Shown: positions 43,036 to 55,200 of the stretch, piece by piece | Layout of the letters: each line of letters starts with the position of its first letter | How positions within the stretch are numbered: position 1 is the stretch's first letter | Assembly (NCBI GenBank): GCA_003194525.1 | Contig: NBIV01000109.1 | Span: 62,001-126,000, forward strand | Direction: 5' to 3' | From: Gracilariopsis chorda | Lineage: Eukaryota; Rhodophyta; Florideophyceae; Gracilariales; Gracilariaceae | Length of the DNA: 64,000 bases | Notes under the pieces: generated by a model | What the model was told of the DNA's origin: nothing | Databases searched by the model: none | Seen by the model: only the letters and a program-made list of their open reading frames with translations | Translations under genes and position numbers: made by a program

Positions 43036-43464
43036 TTATCCCACTTGGGCGTTTATCACCGATGCCGGGATTCCCGTTCGCGTTCTGCGATGATATGACA
43101 CCACTTTCGAACGTGGGAGGTGCTCTATCGGCTCATCCGAATCATATTCGGGCCCGAAACCGTACCAGCGTACGCGGTACTGGATGTAACCATCTGGATG
43201 GTAAGAATGTTCCACAATGTGGTCAACAACAAACTCCTGTTTGTAGACTTCCCAGCCTCGCCGTGTTCGCATTATCGCGTCCTGCACGGCAGGCTCTACC
43301 ACCACTGGTGGGTGTTGGACAGTCTTCCCCGGAAGGCGCATGGCTTGGTACTGCCTGTCCATGCCCTTTGAGGGGTCATTAACCGGTTTCCGGGTAGGTT
43401 CATCCGCTTCGCGGGCCTGGAGGTCCTCGGCACGGCCGGTTGCGTCGACCACTTGATGGTGCAT
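43036..43464 (-). pseudogene. Element B pol C-terminus with chromodomain
   Basis: Codons 77-128 of this frame (43081-43236) read EFVVDHIVEHSY...YIQYRVRWYGFGPEYDSDEPIEHLP, with the aromatic residues and the W-x-G-[FY]-[GD]-x-E-x-[DT] pattern of a chromodomain. In chromoviruses this domain follows integrase and steers insertion to modified chromatin. It is separated from the main pol frame by stops in the region 43464-43666, among them a TGA that replaces an Arg codon of A. Confidence 0.8.
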
Positions 43465-43665
43465 ATCGGTACCCTTTCTGTGGGTTAAAGTATCCCGCTT
43501 CGCGGTTTCTTCACTCCTTGAGGGGGCTTCTATCTACGATACCCTTTGAGGGGCTTCTAACGCATCTGAAAGATGAGCATCTGGGTCGCGAACCACAGGT
43601 TTGTGTGTAGATATCCGTCTTGACGGGGGTGCTTCAGACGACGAAGTCGGTTGCACCACGGTGCG

Positions 43666-46600
43666 TCATACAGTACGCGTCGACTCGCCTCGGGCGGTAA
43701 TTGGTGCCTTTGCCGTCCGTACGGTGTCGGGGTCACGTGCCGTTTGCAACGGATGGTCGAGGGTTGTCCGCGCCGTGTTGCGTTCCGCCTCCTCACGTGA
43801 GGGCGGTTGCAACGGTGCTGCCGGTGTGTTGTCTCGCTTTGGCGACGAAGTATTTCCGTCTTTGACATGCTTTCCTTCCGGAGTGACCGGTGCGACTTCG
43901 GCGACACTGTCGGGATTAACCGAGACACTCGGAGTGAGTTCGCGACTGCGCGATGGTCCTAAACCAGAATCCAGCTTGCTGGTGGTTTTCCTTCCGTCCT
44001 GTACGGTGTGCTTGCCCGGCCTGGCCGGTGTGTTCTGCCGTGCAGTAGGAGTTACCACGTCCGGTGTAGTCGGCTCAGAAGATCCCGCGAGGGCCTGCTC
44101 TGCATTATCCAGCGTAGCTGTTGTTAACGAACCGTGACCCACGGAATGCGGATCAACGCTCGACGGCACAGCCGGTTCAGTATCGCGAACGCGATTAGTT
44201 TCCTGCGACGATTTCACTTTGGCGGGAGACTTCCCACTGCGTGGTGCATTTTGGCGACTAGAATCCCCGTGGGGAGTGCGATCTGGCGCAGATGCGGTAG
44301 AAAGTTTTCGAGAGGGTTCAGCGGTAGCTGTAGCGCGCAAATGCGAAGATGGCACGTCAGTAGACGGAACTCTCGGTCCACTATTGTCCTTTTCGATGTG
44401 TCCAGAGGTCCGTGCACCACGGTTGTCATGACGCGACGAAGTGGTTTCAGTCTCTCGACGATAGTTAGGGTTCTCCTCCCCCTCCTTAGATGGAGTGGCG
44501 TGGGGAGTGGTAGAAGCGCCCAAACTGCGGGGATAGACACCGCGCAGTGGCGTTAGAGAAGAAAACCCATTCGGGCCTGCGTCCGATAAGGACGGTATAT
44601 CTGAGAGTCCCCTTGAAGGGTGTGGCAACACAGAAGGCCTGTTAACCACAGATGTGGGTTGTTCCACTGGGGTGTGTTGGTTCTCATCTTGGTAAGCAAC
44701 CTCTACGGAGGGTGGCGGTGCCATAACAACGCGATCGCGGGAAATCCGCTCCTGAGCGTCGTTCATTTCCACCACTAAGGTGTCGTTATCCACTGATAGG
44801 ACCTTGTAGGGACCGTCCGCGACGGGTGAGAGCTTATGCCGTTTCTCCTTATCAGGGTTCCAGTGCTCCTTACGGACGAAGACGTAGTCACCCTCCTTAA
44901 TTGGCGGTGCTGTACATCGTACAAGAGAGTCAAAATCACGCTTGTACGCGGCCTGTGCTCGTGCCATGGAGCTCCGGGCGACCGGGATTAACTTCGTAAG
45001 CCACGCTTTCCATCGTTGGCGATAATCCTTCACGGAAGGGAAGTTTGCCAGCGTAGGCTGGGGTTCCAACGCTACGGCGGGCGGATGACGCGAAAGTACC
45101 AATTCAAATGGAGTCAAACCCGTTGTACGGTGTACCTTTGTGTTATACGCAAACTTCAAGGCATCAGTATACAGGTCCCATGTTTTGGGGTGATCAGCAA
45201 CGAAAGAACGGAGAGAGGCTAACAGCGTTCGGTTAAACCGCTCGACTTGCCCATTACACTGGGGGTGGTAGGTCGTTGTGAACAGATTCTTGATATCGAG
45301 AATCCGACACACGTCGTCAAAGAATAGCGATGCGAATTGCTTTCCGTTATCGGCTAGAATGTTAACCGGTGGTCCGTAGACAAATACCCAATGGGTGACG
45401 AAGGCTTGCGCCACCGCGAAAGCAGATATCTTCCGTAAAGGTACTGTGCGAACCAACTTGAAGAAACGATCCGTGATAACGAGTAAAAACTTATGTCCAC
45501 GCTTTGTGGTGAGCAGCGGTCCCAAGAGGTCAATTGCGACAAACTCGAGAGGGGCCCGTGCTGGAAATAACTTCAACTTCGTTGAGTGCTTCCGGAGTTT
45601 GACCCGGTTTTTGGCACACTCCGTGCATGACCGCACAGTCGCGTAGCAGTCCACAGCCATGGCTGGCCAATAGTAACTCCGTCGCAACGTGAGGTAAAGT
45701 TTCCGTCCACCGGCGTGTCCACCAAGTTTCGCATAGTGCGATAAGTGCAGCACTCTAGATTGTAGAGTATGTGGTACCACTACCTGTGGGGTTGTTTTAA
45801 CCGTCCTGACGAGGTATCCAACATCATTCACCTCGAAAGGGAGTTGCGCACCGCCATTAAGTCGGGCGCGAATCTGAGTACAGAATGGATCACCTTGTTG
45901 TTCTCTGACCATCTCCTCCGGGGGTATTGGCACGAAATTACCCGGTGGGGGTTTCTGAGCATCGTCCGAGACGAGTAGTGCGTCCAGTTCATCATCCGAT
46001 TCCGGTTCTTCATCCGAGTTATCGGGTTCACGGTCCGGGGCCTCCGGTTCTCGACCGTCGACGACGAAGCAAGGAATGTCCTCGTCCCCAGCGGGTAGAG
46101 TTTCACCATCCGTGGGTAAACGCGACAGCGCGTCCGCCTGAGCGTTCTTTGTGCCCTTCTTGTAGATCACCTCGAAGTCGAATTCCGCAAGGCGGAGCCT
46201 CCAACGCATTAAGCGGCCTGACGGTTCAGAGACTGTCATGAGCCATCGTAATGAGGAGTGATCCGTGTAAACGGTGAAGTGCACACCCATAAGATAGGGG
46301 CGGAGAGTGGAGAGTGCCCCACAACTGCAAGACACTCTTTCTCCGAGACGGAGTAATTCCGCTCGTGAACATTCAGTGAGCGTGACCAGTACCCAGTAAG
46401 GGTTCGTTCTCCTTCGGGAGTTGTCTGAAAGAGAGCGCAACCTACTTGGTAGTCACTAGCATCCGTGTCTACGGTAAACGGTAGTCCGGGTTTCGGTAAC
46501 GATAAGATCGGTGCTGATGTTACAGCGTCCTTGAGGGAGTTAAACGCCTTCGTCTCGACGGACGTAAAGGGTTCCAATTTCGGTGGTTGGCCTTTTTGCA

Positions 46601-47438
46601 AGAGCGCGTTTAAGGGTGCTGAGATATCCGCGCAATTCGGGATAAACCGTGGATAGACGTTGACTAATGCTAGAAAGGAGCATAGTTCCGTTTGAATGGC
46701 GGGTTCCTTCGCTTGACGGAGCGACTTAACTCGAGCTTCCTCGATCATCACACGCCCAGGGCAGATTATGTGGCCCAGATACTTCACCGTATCTGTAAAG
46801 AACTCACATTTCCTCAACTTGAGAGTAACTCCAGCCTCACGTAGCGTGGTCATGATATCTCTCACGTGTGTGAGGTGGCCATCCAGATTATCTGAGAATA
46901 CTATGATATCGTCCAGGTAGACGAGGCATGTACGCCATTTGAAGCGAGCCAGTAGTATGTCCATAGCACGCTGGAAAGTAGCGGGAGCATTGGTCAAACC
47001 AAAAGGCATCCGTTTGAAACGGTAGAGTCCGGAGTGACAGACAAAAGCAGTCTTGTCGCGGTCCTGTTCCCTGACAGGCACCTGCCAGTATCCCCAATTG
47101 GCCTCTAGAGCCGTGAAAACGGTAGCATTTCCGAGTGAATCGATGTACTCATCCATTCGCGGGATCGGGTACACATCCTTGATGGTTACAGCGTTCAGTC
47201 GACGGTAGTCGATGCAAAAGCGCCAGGATCCATCCGGTTTCGGAGCCAGTACCACCGGGGATGCCAACGGCGACTGAGCCGGTTCTATTACTCCAGCTCG
47301 GAGCATCTTTTCCACTTGGAATTCTTCCTCTTCTCGAGCTTTAGGGCCTGCCCTATAGGGGTGCTGAGCGATCGGCCTGGGATCAGGTAGCAAGTCAATC
47401 CGGTGCTCCGTTGTAGTAATCTCCCCTAGGGAGCCATC
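43666..47438 (-). pseudogene. Element B pol: RT, RNase H, integrase, tail
   Basis: Two frames carry it: 47438-46236 (RT up to RNase H) and 46440-43666 (RNase H, integrase, long Pro/Ser/Arg tail), joined by a one-base loss near 46318. Motifs match element A: YLDDIIVFSD, VDTDASD, HLSHYAKLGGH..CTEC, AIDLLG, ADNGKQF and NGQVERF. The first RT catalytic Asp is Glu here (ALEANWGYWQ). In this copy the tail continues in frame where A is shifted. Confidence 0.9.
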
Positions 47439-47441
47439 CTA

Positions 47442-48586
47442 CATCGTGGTGAAAATCCGTAGCATCTCATGGAGACGTTCACGGTGCGATTCCGGCACAT
47501 GACCGAGGTCGAGTTCCTCGAGTTCTTTCACGGGATCAATCCGGTCGTAACTCGTTGGAACCGGCTTAGCATCCGAGCATTTCGGCATTTGGACGGCAGT
47601 GTCCTCTCCCTTCTTAGAGTGAACGAGACCGAGGACATCGGCTGCGGTCATTCTCGTGGGAACCATCGCGGTGGGGTGGGGTATTACCGAACCAATGACT
47701 TGGTTTTTCACCAGTGACTGGGTCGTAGAGCCTAGATTGGCGACCAGCACGTTGAACGGTTTGTCGGGCTCAATTTGAGCTACTCCATTCGCCACGGCGA
47801 GTTGATACCTATCATATAAGGATGAAAGGGGTTGAATTACTCGTAAACCGTGTTGACGGGAAGTGACTCGTACCCAAGCTTGAGATTTCGGTGGAAGTTG
47901 GACAGACGCGGCAACGCGGAGCTTTGTAGAGTCCCGGGAAGCCAGTGGGGGTTCCTGCGCAGCAGGTAATGGAACGTGCTTCTTCGAGGCACGTCGTAGA
48001 GAACGACGTATGATCGGAACGGAGGAGTCGTCTTCCATTTCCACACGTCTTAGATGGGGCCTGATGGCATCGACGAATATGTCACAGAAGTTGCATCCCA
48101 AGATCAAAGGGGCGGCAAGTTTTCGACAAACAATAAAGTCGAGTTTCACAAGAAAGGAGCCAAGGCGCACGACCAGGTCGATTGTCCCAACCGTTGATAA
48201 CGGGTTATCATTCGCATCCGCGACATCCGGTATCACGCCTTGGTGGATCTGAGACTGCAATGACGATGGCAGGAGCGACTCAACGATGAAGTTCGGGCCT
48301 GCCCCTGTGTCCAAAACAGTGAGAACTCGCACCATAAACTGGGTGGAAAGGCCAAGCTCAGCATATACCTCGTAGTTTCTCTTGGCCATTACCAAAACTC
48401 TGTCCGGGAACCGGTTGTTTCGAACACGTTTCCACGGTCGACGCAGAACACTAAAGTGTTCAGAGTTCACGTCTGAGACGGCCTGTTTCCTAGAAAGGAT
48501 TTTGACCGGGGAGCGAGGCAGTGACGCCTCGGGCGCCATCAACCTCAACTCTGAGGGCGTCTCTCCCGTAGGGGAGACTCCCGAAA
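47442..48586 (-). pseudogene. Element B retropepsin region
   Basis: It holds DTGAGPNFIVES and LILGCNF (Asp changed to Asn in the second motif). There is no ATG at the place where A has one (ACG instead), yet the frame is open from the gag stop through to the amber codon at 47439-47441. This supports expression as a Gag-Pro fusion. Confidence 0.85.
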
Positions 48587-50332
48587 TCAGTTTTCCTGAC
48601 CCCGTTCCGCCTGAGGCGGGGTCTCAGAATCCTGAACCACTAGCAGTAGAGCGCTAGCGGGGGTGCCTTGTCGAACAAGACGGGGGTTAGTGACCTGCTC
48701 AGCAGGGAAAAGCAACGCGTGTCGCGGGTTTGTATCCGGGATATTCCGGGGGAAGTCCGTCTTCGCTCGTAAGTACGATGCAATCGGAACGGCCTGCTTC
48801 TCCGGTGGAGTAAGGGCTTCATAGTTACTGATCACTTGGGTTACTTCTCTCAAAGTGAGGATGCAGTCCGGTGAAATGTGACCGTGTTCGTAACATATGT
48901 GGCATCGTGGGGGCGGCTGACCGGAACGAGCATCCGTGTGTCTCACCGCTATGCGGGAATCCTTCCATCCGAGACGACTCTGCCGGAGGGCACCATTCGC
49001 ATAGGGAATGCGAGGTCCGTGAACACGCGGTCCGTCAACATACAGCAGGGAATTCTCCTGAGCTGTGTCGTAGTACGCATCCGTCGTGGACGGCAGTTCC
49101 GTGGTCGGAATAGACTGAGCACCGGCCTGAGCGAGGTACACGTTATCTTAGTCCCTTGAAGGGCGTCCACTCGCTGCTAGCGATAAAGATGGTAAACTGG
49201 CTTCCATCATCAACGCCTTGGCGGAACGAGACTTCGATGCAAGGATAAGAGCTCGAAGTGCATCACCTTTCGCTTGCGCGTGTTGAATCAACTCCAGGTA
49301 GGTGGTGTTACGACGATCCTCCCGACATCGGGCCACCAGCGTACGGATTGCTGAATCCAATCCATCGATGTACATGGTGCAGCGCTCTCCAGAGGAGTAA
49401 ACATTGCCACACCTGTGGAAAGCCTTATTAAGGCGTACCAAGAATTCGGTTTCCGTCTCTCCAGATTTCTGGCGGGTATCGCGTAAAGCGAGAATAGCCG
49501 CCTGAATAGCGTTGTTCGTCGCGTAGGATCGCAAGAGGTACTGAACCGCTTCCGGCCAGCACGTTACACCTCCTTCGGAGGCTCGGGAAGAACCTCTTAC
49601 AGAGTTGTATTTATCCTCGGCGAGTCCACGTAGAAAATACGGTAGGGCAGTAAACGCCTGTCCTTCGTTCATACCAAGTATGTCTGCTTCGGAAACGAAC
49701 CTTCCGAGGAAGTCTAACACCAATATGGGATCCTCTCCAGAAAAGGACTGGTTACGAATGGAAAGCTGCATACGCTTTATGCAGTCCTTCACCTTACCCG
49801 TACCACGGGGTGTACGATCCATTGAGGAGTCCTCAAGCCGATAATATCGGTACGATACCAACCTCTTGTAGAGGGGATTAGTACATTTGAGTTCCCTCAA
49901 TCCTAAGTGTTTCCTCCCCTTCCTCCGGGGGCGAATCACACCTTGGGTGGAAGAAGACCGTTTAGAATGGGACGGGCGTCGGCGACGATCATCGTCCGAC
50001 GAAGAATCCGACGACACCGAACCATCAGAATGGTGAGAATCCTGTGAACACAGGGAGGAATCCGACGAGTCGGGATCGTGCTTGGGCTGCTTCTTACGAG
50101 TGCGGCGGGTAGAATCTTTCTTCGTGCGCTTCGCTTTTTGCGAGACAGCAGCGGCCTCACCCGGGACGTTGTCATCCATCAAGATAGTTTGCTCCAACGT
50201 CCTCACACGGGCACTAACACGATCAAATCGGGTTTCCACATTCTCAACATAGTTGGCAGGACCACCAAAACATTCCAGCACAGTGTTGACATCCGCCCTT
50301 AAAAGGCGAATGTCCTCAGCCAAATCCTTCAT
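48587..50332 (-). pseudogene. Element B Gag
   Basis: It has the same layout as A: coiled coil, basic/Ser/Asp-rich linker (KKQPKHDPDSSDSSLCSQ), gag fold, and zinc knuckle CHICYEHGHISPDC. One TAA at 49145-49147 replaces a Tyr codon of A. The gag frame has no ATG at its head (GTG in A is unconserved), in agreement with an N-terminus supplied by the upstream frame. Confidence 0.88.
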
Positions 50333-50373
50333 AAAAGAGGTATCAAACCTGGCACGCAGGACTTCAAACTCCT

Positions 50374-50688
50374 CTACGAGGGTATTGTGTGCTTCAGCAC
50401 CTCATCAAGCTGCGCTTGGACACTAGGGGGGGCGTCGGTATCGGGTTCTCCCCTCCGGGGTGTAGCTACATCGGCAGAAGCCGGGTCGACACCAGAGTTG
50501 GGAGCGTCCTCCAACGCCTTAGGCGGGGGTTTCTGGGCTCTCGACGAGTCTTGGCCCTTCGACTTGCCTTTCAAAGTGGCACGTCGAGGGTGGCCAGCGG
50601 GGACCTTCGAGATCTCTGCCTGTTCCACGTCACTGACGGAACGACTCCGCGTGACAACGGGTTCGGCGGAGGATGGTCGCCGAGACAT
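50374..50688 (-). CDS. Element B leader frame upstream of gag
   Basis: From the ATG at 50688 it gives a 104-residue basic, Pro-rich product MSRRPSSAEPVVTRSRSVSD ... LDEVLKHTIPS and stops with TAG where the gag frame, lying at -1, is already open. It is intact here and broken only by one codon in A. It is likely the Gag N-terminal segment. Confidence 0.5.
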   Translation of the reverse strand: MSRRPSSAEPVVTRSRSVSDVEQAEISKVPAGHPRRATLKGKSKGQDSSRAQKPPPKALEDAPNSGVDPASADVATPRRGEPDTDAPPSVQAQLDEVLKHTIPS

Positions 50689-50787
50689 GTGTAGACCAAA
50701 AACTCCCACGAAGTGGTAAGAAACCAAAAGTTTGGATAGTGAATCTCCGAGGAGAGGTAATACAAAACCTAACCGTTTCCGATTCTA

Positions 50788-50800
50788 GGTCGGGAGACCA
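50788..50800 (-). other. Primer binding site of element B
   Basis: TGGTCTCCCGACC on the minus strand, three bases from the LTR, identical to element A. Confidence 0.7.
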
Positions 50801-50803
50801 CTT

Positions 50804-51704
50804 TGTAGTGCAATACCCGCAAGCGGGACAACACACGAAGACGTTCGGATCTTCCCCTCTGGAGGGTAACACAGCGAACGGAGCCTCTCCGGATGAGCAC
50901 GACGAAGTCGGGTTGTAAAGCCGAGGCTCACCCTCACGCCAAGCGCGGAGAGTTGAAACGGTAGGATTAGGACCACCACGAATGGGAAAACAGCCCTTCC
51001 AAGGATTACGAGTCCCCGTAAGTGGGGGAAGAGGTCACGGGATACCGGCACGAGAGACACGCGTCAGCGGTGACGAGCAACCACACAAAGGGGTAGAAAC
51101 CACGAGAGTGGGGTAAGGGAAATACGGGGGATGCCCGATTGGGGGCGACAGGGGTGTGGACCAACGGGACCACGGAAAAAGGTACAAAGGAACCCTATAC
51201 AGGGGCGAGAACACGGCGGTGGTTAATTAAGTGACAAGTTCCCAAGGCGGTGATACTCCTAGTGACGCAGGGTGGATAGGTCTACCGTTATTAACGCGGC
51301 TTTATCTCCGAGGAGTGTAGAAGACTCGCGAAAGTGGAAAAGAATTAGAGCCAAGAACCCTGGTTGGGGAAGTTTACTCAGTGTCAGGGCGAGGTCGCCG
51401 AGCCACTATATAGTGTAGTAATCTCCCTACTGTAGCGTAGATAAATAATAAATAATAAATATAAGTTAACTAAATGTCCACACCGTGGTGCCAACCTCCT
51501 CTTGACTATCCGTGTCACACGTGGTCCACTCACGCCTTGGGCGGCACACGGCGCATGCACAACTCTGCACCTGGTGCACAGTGCGGATCCGCTGAGGGCT
51601 GAGACACCCGTTAATAGCGGTAGTAATCATAAACACGCGAAAGCGGCAAAAACACCAAGTCCACAGGGCATCGCTGAGTCTGCCTCCTTGAGGATTGCAC
51701 TTCA
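50804..51704 (-). repeat. Element B 5' LTR
   Basis: It is 901 bp, the partner of 40086-40985, with the palindromic TATA box at 51404-51415. Confidence 0.95.
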
Positions 51705-51789
51705 CTTGTGAGATGATGTTTTTTGGGCCTGCTTTGTTGGCTTCATTGTTCATCCATGTGACAATTTTGGCGCGATCGGCGATAGCCAA
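51705..51789 (-). pseudogene. pogo-like transposase, N-terminal 28 codons
   Basis: An ATG at 51789 gives MAIADRAKIVTWMNNEANKA and leads to NIISQ, where element B interrupts it; after the retroelement the frame would go on AVHQFP before the A-run. The composition fits the first helices of a Psq/CENP-B-like DNA-binding domain. Confidence 0.55.
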
Positions 51790-52176
51790 AACGTTGTGAA
51801 CCGATCACTTTATTGATGCAGCTTGTCGTGGGGTGGGAGGGGATAGATGGCCTCCGTTGAGGGGCATAGATTCTGAGCAGGAATCGGTAGTGTTGCCTGC
51901 TGTCGTTGGATCTTGTTGCGAAGATGCTCGTTCGAATGCTGCAATTACGGGAGATGCTGAGATTGGAACGCTTATCGTGTTTTTTGGCGTTGGAAAGTGG
52001 ACGGAGGAATAGCCGAGAAGCTGTTTTGAGCTGGTCTAATTTGGAGTTCGAAGGCTTTAAAGTTCCGGCGAAATGTATTGTTGGTGGCGTACCCACATTA
52101 ATTCTAACGGTGAGCTACTCCGTTTGTACCGTATTTGTTGTGGCCCACATCATTTACGTTACCACATTATTTCTTC

Positions 52177-52203
52177 ACCCACGCTATTTGCAATCACTGG
52201 GTG
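52177..52203 (-). repeat. Right inverted repeat of the pogo-like element
   Basis: It is the complement of 38526-38552 and is followed by TA. Confidence 0.85.
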
Positions 52204-52205
52204 TA

Positions 52206-52272
52206 CTTGTAACTTACAAGTTGTAGGCTTAGAAGCATGACTAAAGTTATGTAGGCCGCTTTGCGGCCTACA
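52206..52272. other. Two hairpins at the outer flank of the pogo element
   Basis: CTTGTAA-C-TTACAAG (52206-52220) is a perfect palindrome, and 52250-52272 has 10-bp arms (TGTAGGCCGC and its complement) around TTT. Neither belongs to the pogo inverted repeat. They could be the end of another small element or a transcript-end hairpin. Confidence 0.5.
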
Positions 52273-55200
52273 AGTCTTTTGTCACGCTTCCTAGCTTTGA
52301 AAGGTACAGAACGGACATCAAGCCAAAGGTTACCCAAATTGCAAAGAAAAACACGTATCACAAATGAACATTCAGAGAACCAGAAAATATATGCAGTTCA
52401 GTATCAATTGCTCAGGTCTTTTGACTTCTCTTCCTCACTCGTGTTCCATTGAACAGATAAATTATTCCTCTTCCAGTTCTACACATAACTCGCTACAAAT
52501 AGGTAAAGATTGAGGTTCATATAATCCAATCAATTACTAGCAGAAACCCAAAATCCAATCCAGTACCCTGGCAAAACCAAATCGTGCTGCTAATAAATGT
52601 ACTGAGCTGTACCAAGCAAGTCTCAATTCTCATGCGAATAGTACTGACCAGTCTCAAATCATTTACGAAGTACTGCATTTCGTACTATCATACCTTCAAA
52701 TTTGAACATCTTCAAAAAACATTTGAATCCTTTGAAGATGTCTCCGAACGTTTAACGCAAGTTTCTTGCTAGTGATAAACCAATTTTGTCAAACCAGCAG
52801 GCATCTTCAATTTTGGTTACAACACACGTCACAACAAGAGGAAAGTTTTGCGTCTTACTCGTTTTGACGAATTCCCTTGCTTATAAGAAAGTTATCTCCA
52901 ATCACTGAAGTATAAAATCGTTTTGATGAATTATGATGGTGATGATATTAAAGATGTTGGACAATCACCATCATAAACTGTGAGAAAGATTTAAACTGTG
53001 CTTTGAAACAGTATATTGGTTACTGCATTGTCACATGACAAATATACATTGCGGAGCCTTGTGTGCAATCGTAAAGGTTTGATTCTGGCCGGCACATCTG
53101 GTTTAATGCTAGCTACGCCTTATAAAAATTAATTAGGGTGCTGTTCATGCGCAGAAACTTTGCATAAAATAACGAAGTATCACAATATGCACTTTTTGCC
53201 TTTCTCTCATCAAAATGTTTTTGGACTTGCACTGTTTTCATTGCTGATTCTTAACCATGAAAATAATAAATTGTTTTAAACGCTGGGATCTGCTTAGCAG
53301 AAAAGCACATTTCCGTTCTAACCAAAAGCTTTACTCTCATGCCAATACAAAGAATGCAGCTTCTCCACTGCTGATTCTGCCATGGCTGTGCTGTGGACAT
53401 GGGAACATTTGTGAGCTTTCTTCACGGTTATACCCTGTGCATCAGCCACCAGTTGGGCTGTATCATTTACGATTATGCGTTTTCTGGCTAGTCCAGAGAA
53501 TGATGCTTCATCTCCGTTTTCACTTCATTCATGGCTCTGCCGTGGACATGAGAAAACCCGTTGGATGACCCCACTATTTTTCTCTTTTTAGCAGTGGCAG
53601 GCCTGGCTGTTCGATAGAAAAAGCTTCAATCGAAGACTCTGACTGAAAATACAGACACTTTGCTGCTTTTTCTCCCACGAAGTACATTACCAATACGCTA
53701 TTTATAGATTGTAAGAAATGAACTGATTGCACCTAAACCATCTAGTGAGAACAACCTGTCGTTTCTTCTCTATTCTTCTTTGAACATTGTAGCCTACAAA
53801 TACAAATTAGCTAGCATACCTTCGTATACTACAGTTTTGACGATACTTGTTTAGCATTCTATTCTCCCCAGACTTTTTTGCAAATTAATCATGAGCATCG
53901 AGATCTGTCAACCAGTTCTTTTTTCTTGAAATAGATCTTGAAATCGCCAAAAATACGTTCTTCTGTATTTTAAAGATATGAACAGTGTACAATGCGTAGT
54001 TTAACAATAGTACATAACCAAAACATAGGAAAAAGCAAGTGACTCCAAAGACCATATATAGAAGAAAACAGGCAGAAGAAAGAACAAAGCAGAGCACCAC
54101 GGTATTCTCACATTATGTTGGAACAGAGAAGTCTGTAAACGAAGGCAATGAACCCTAACGAATTTTCACACGAACAATTTTCTCATGTCTCCTATATTTA
54201 TCATCTGGGGCTTTTACATCGACGTAGAAGATATTTCAGACTAACTATTCTGCCACATTAAGTAGTCACTAGTCAATACTTTTCAAAAATTGGTAGTCGA
54301 AAAAACTTCAATAATAATCAAAATATTGGATGTTGAATACTTCTCTTGACAAAGGAGTCAGTCAAATTCCCTATTATGGGAAAATAGTCAGTCAAAAATA
54401 CGTCCCTGGGATATTTCTTCTACCAGAAACTTCCAGAAGCAGTTTTATCGGCAAATAAAACTCCACTAAAATTGGTACAGTTATGTGGCAGAATAATGTG
54501 GCAAACTCATCAGAATATCATTGAATGCTCTTCAGAGTCTTTACACTTACCAAAATTCTAGGATGATTTCTTTTCATAAGATCAAACTGTTTTGTGAGCC
54601 AACAATTTCACGAGACTACGGCGAGACGCGATGCTAAGAGTATTACGACACTTGTTGAATGGCAGGTATTAGCAAAACCATGACCCATTTTAGGAACACA
54701 ATGTATTTATTTTGACAGCCATACGTGTGTCGTGAGCTATTTTTTTTGTTACGTCCCAGCTGCTCGCACATATTGTTCCGTTGCGTTTGGTAGTTACGTA
54801 CAAGTTAAGTTATGTCAAGCAGGCAAGAAACGGAACTATGAAATAATAGAGCATATTGAATAGTTGGGTTGTGTATATAACCTGCCGGAAGTTGGCCTCT
54901 GCTCCCAATCCGGCCACGACAACCTACAACTTGACCCCAAACCCCAGCCCAGTTTAACCTCAACATCCTTGTTATCTTAGAGTTTAGTAGCTTTTACCTG
55001 ATTGTAGCCCAAGCATTTCAACCTTAGCCAGCCCATGGCCCCTGCACCAACACGTATATCAAACACTGTTTCCGTGATTCTCTGTTTCCAATTCACTATT
55101 TTCTCTTGGCTCGATACTAGTCTTGTCGTAAACTCGAGCTTTTTCCTCTTCTTGTCTCTAAAGATATCAGGCCTTTGTCTTAGTGGTAGCGTTTTCTTTT

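Larger units (their letters stand above)
40086..51704 (-). mobile_element. Element B: Ty3/gypsy chromovirus
   Basis: It is the fullest copy of family 1, 11.6 kb, with 900- and 901-bp LTRs that differ at roughly 3 percent of sites. Order on the minus strand: LTR, primer site, leader frame, gag, protease, RT-RNase H-integrase, tail, chromodomain, antisense gene region, polypurine tract, LTR. Flanking 5-mers are CTTAT (40081-40085) and CTTGT (51705-51709). It keeps about 1.67 kb that element A has lost. Stops and frameshifts are scattered over all genes. Confidence 0.95.
38526..52203 (-). mobile_element. pogo-like DNA transposon, split by element B
   Basis: The ends are inverted repeats starting CACCCAGTGACTGCAAATAG (left) and its near-identical partner (right), flanked by TA at 38524-38525 and 52204-52205, the target duplication of the IS630/Tc1/mariner group. 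Leaving out element B (40086-51704 plus one 5-mer) the transposon is about 2,050 bp. It encodes a DDE_1 transposase on the minus strand. GTGGCCCACA-type words and their complements recur inside both ends (about 38608, 38650, 52141) as subterminal repeats. Confidence 0.85.
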
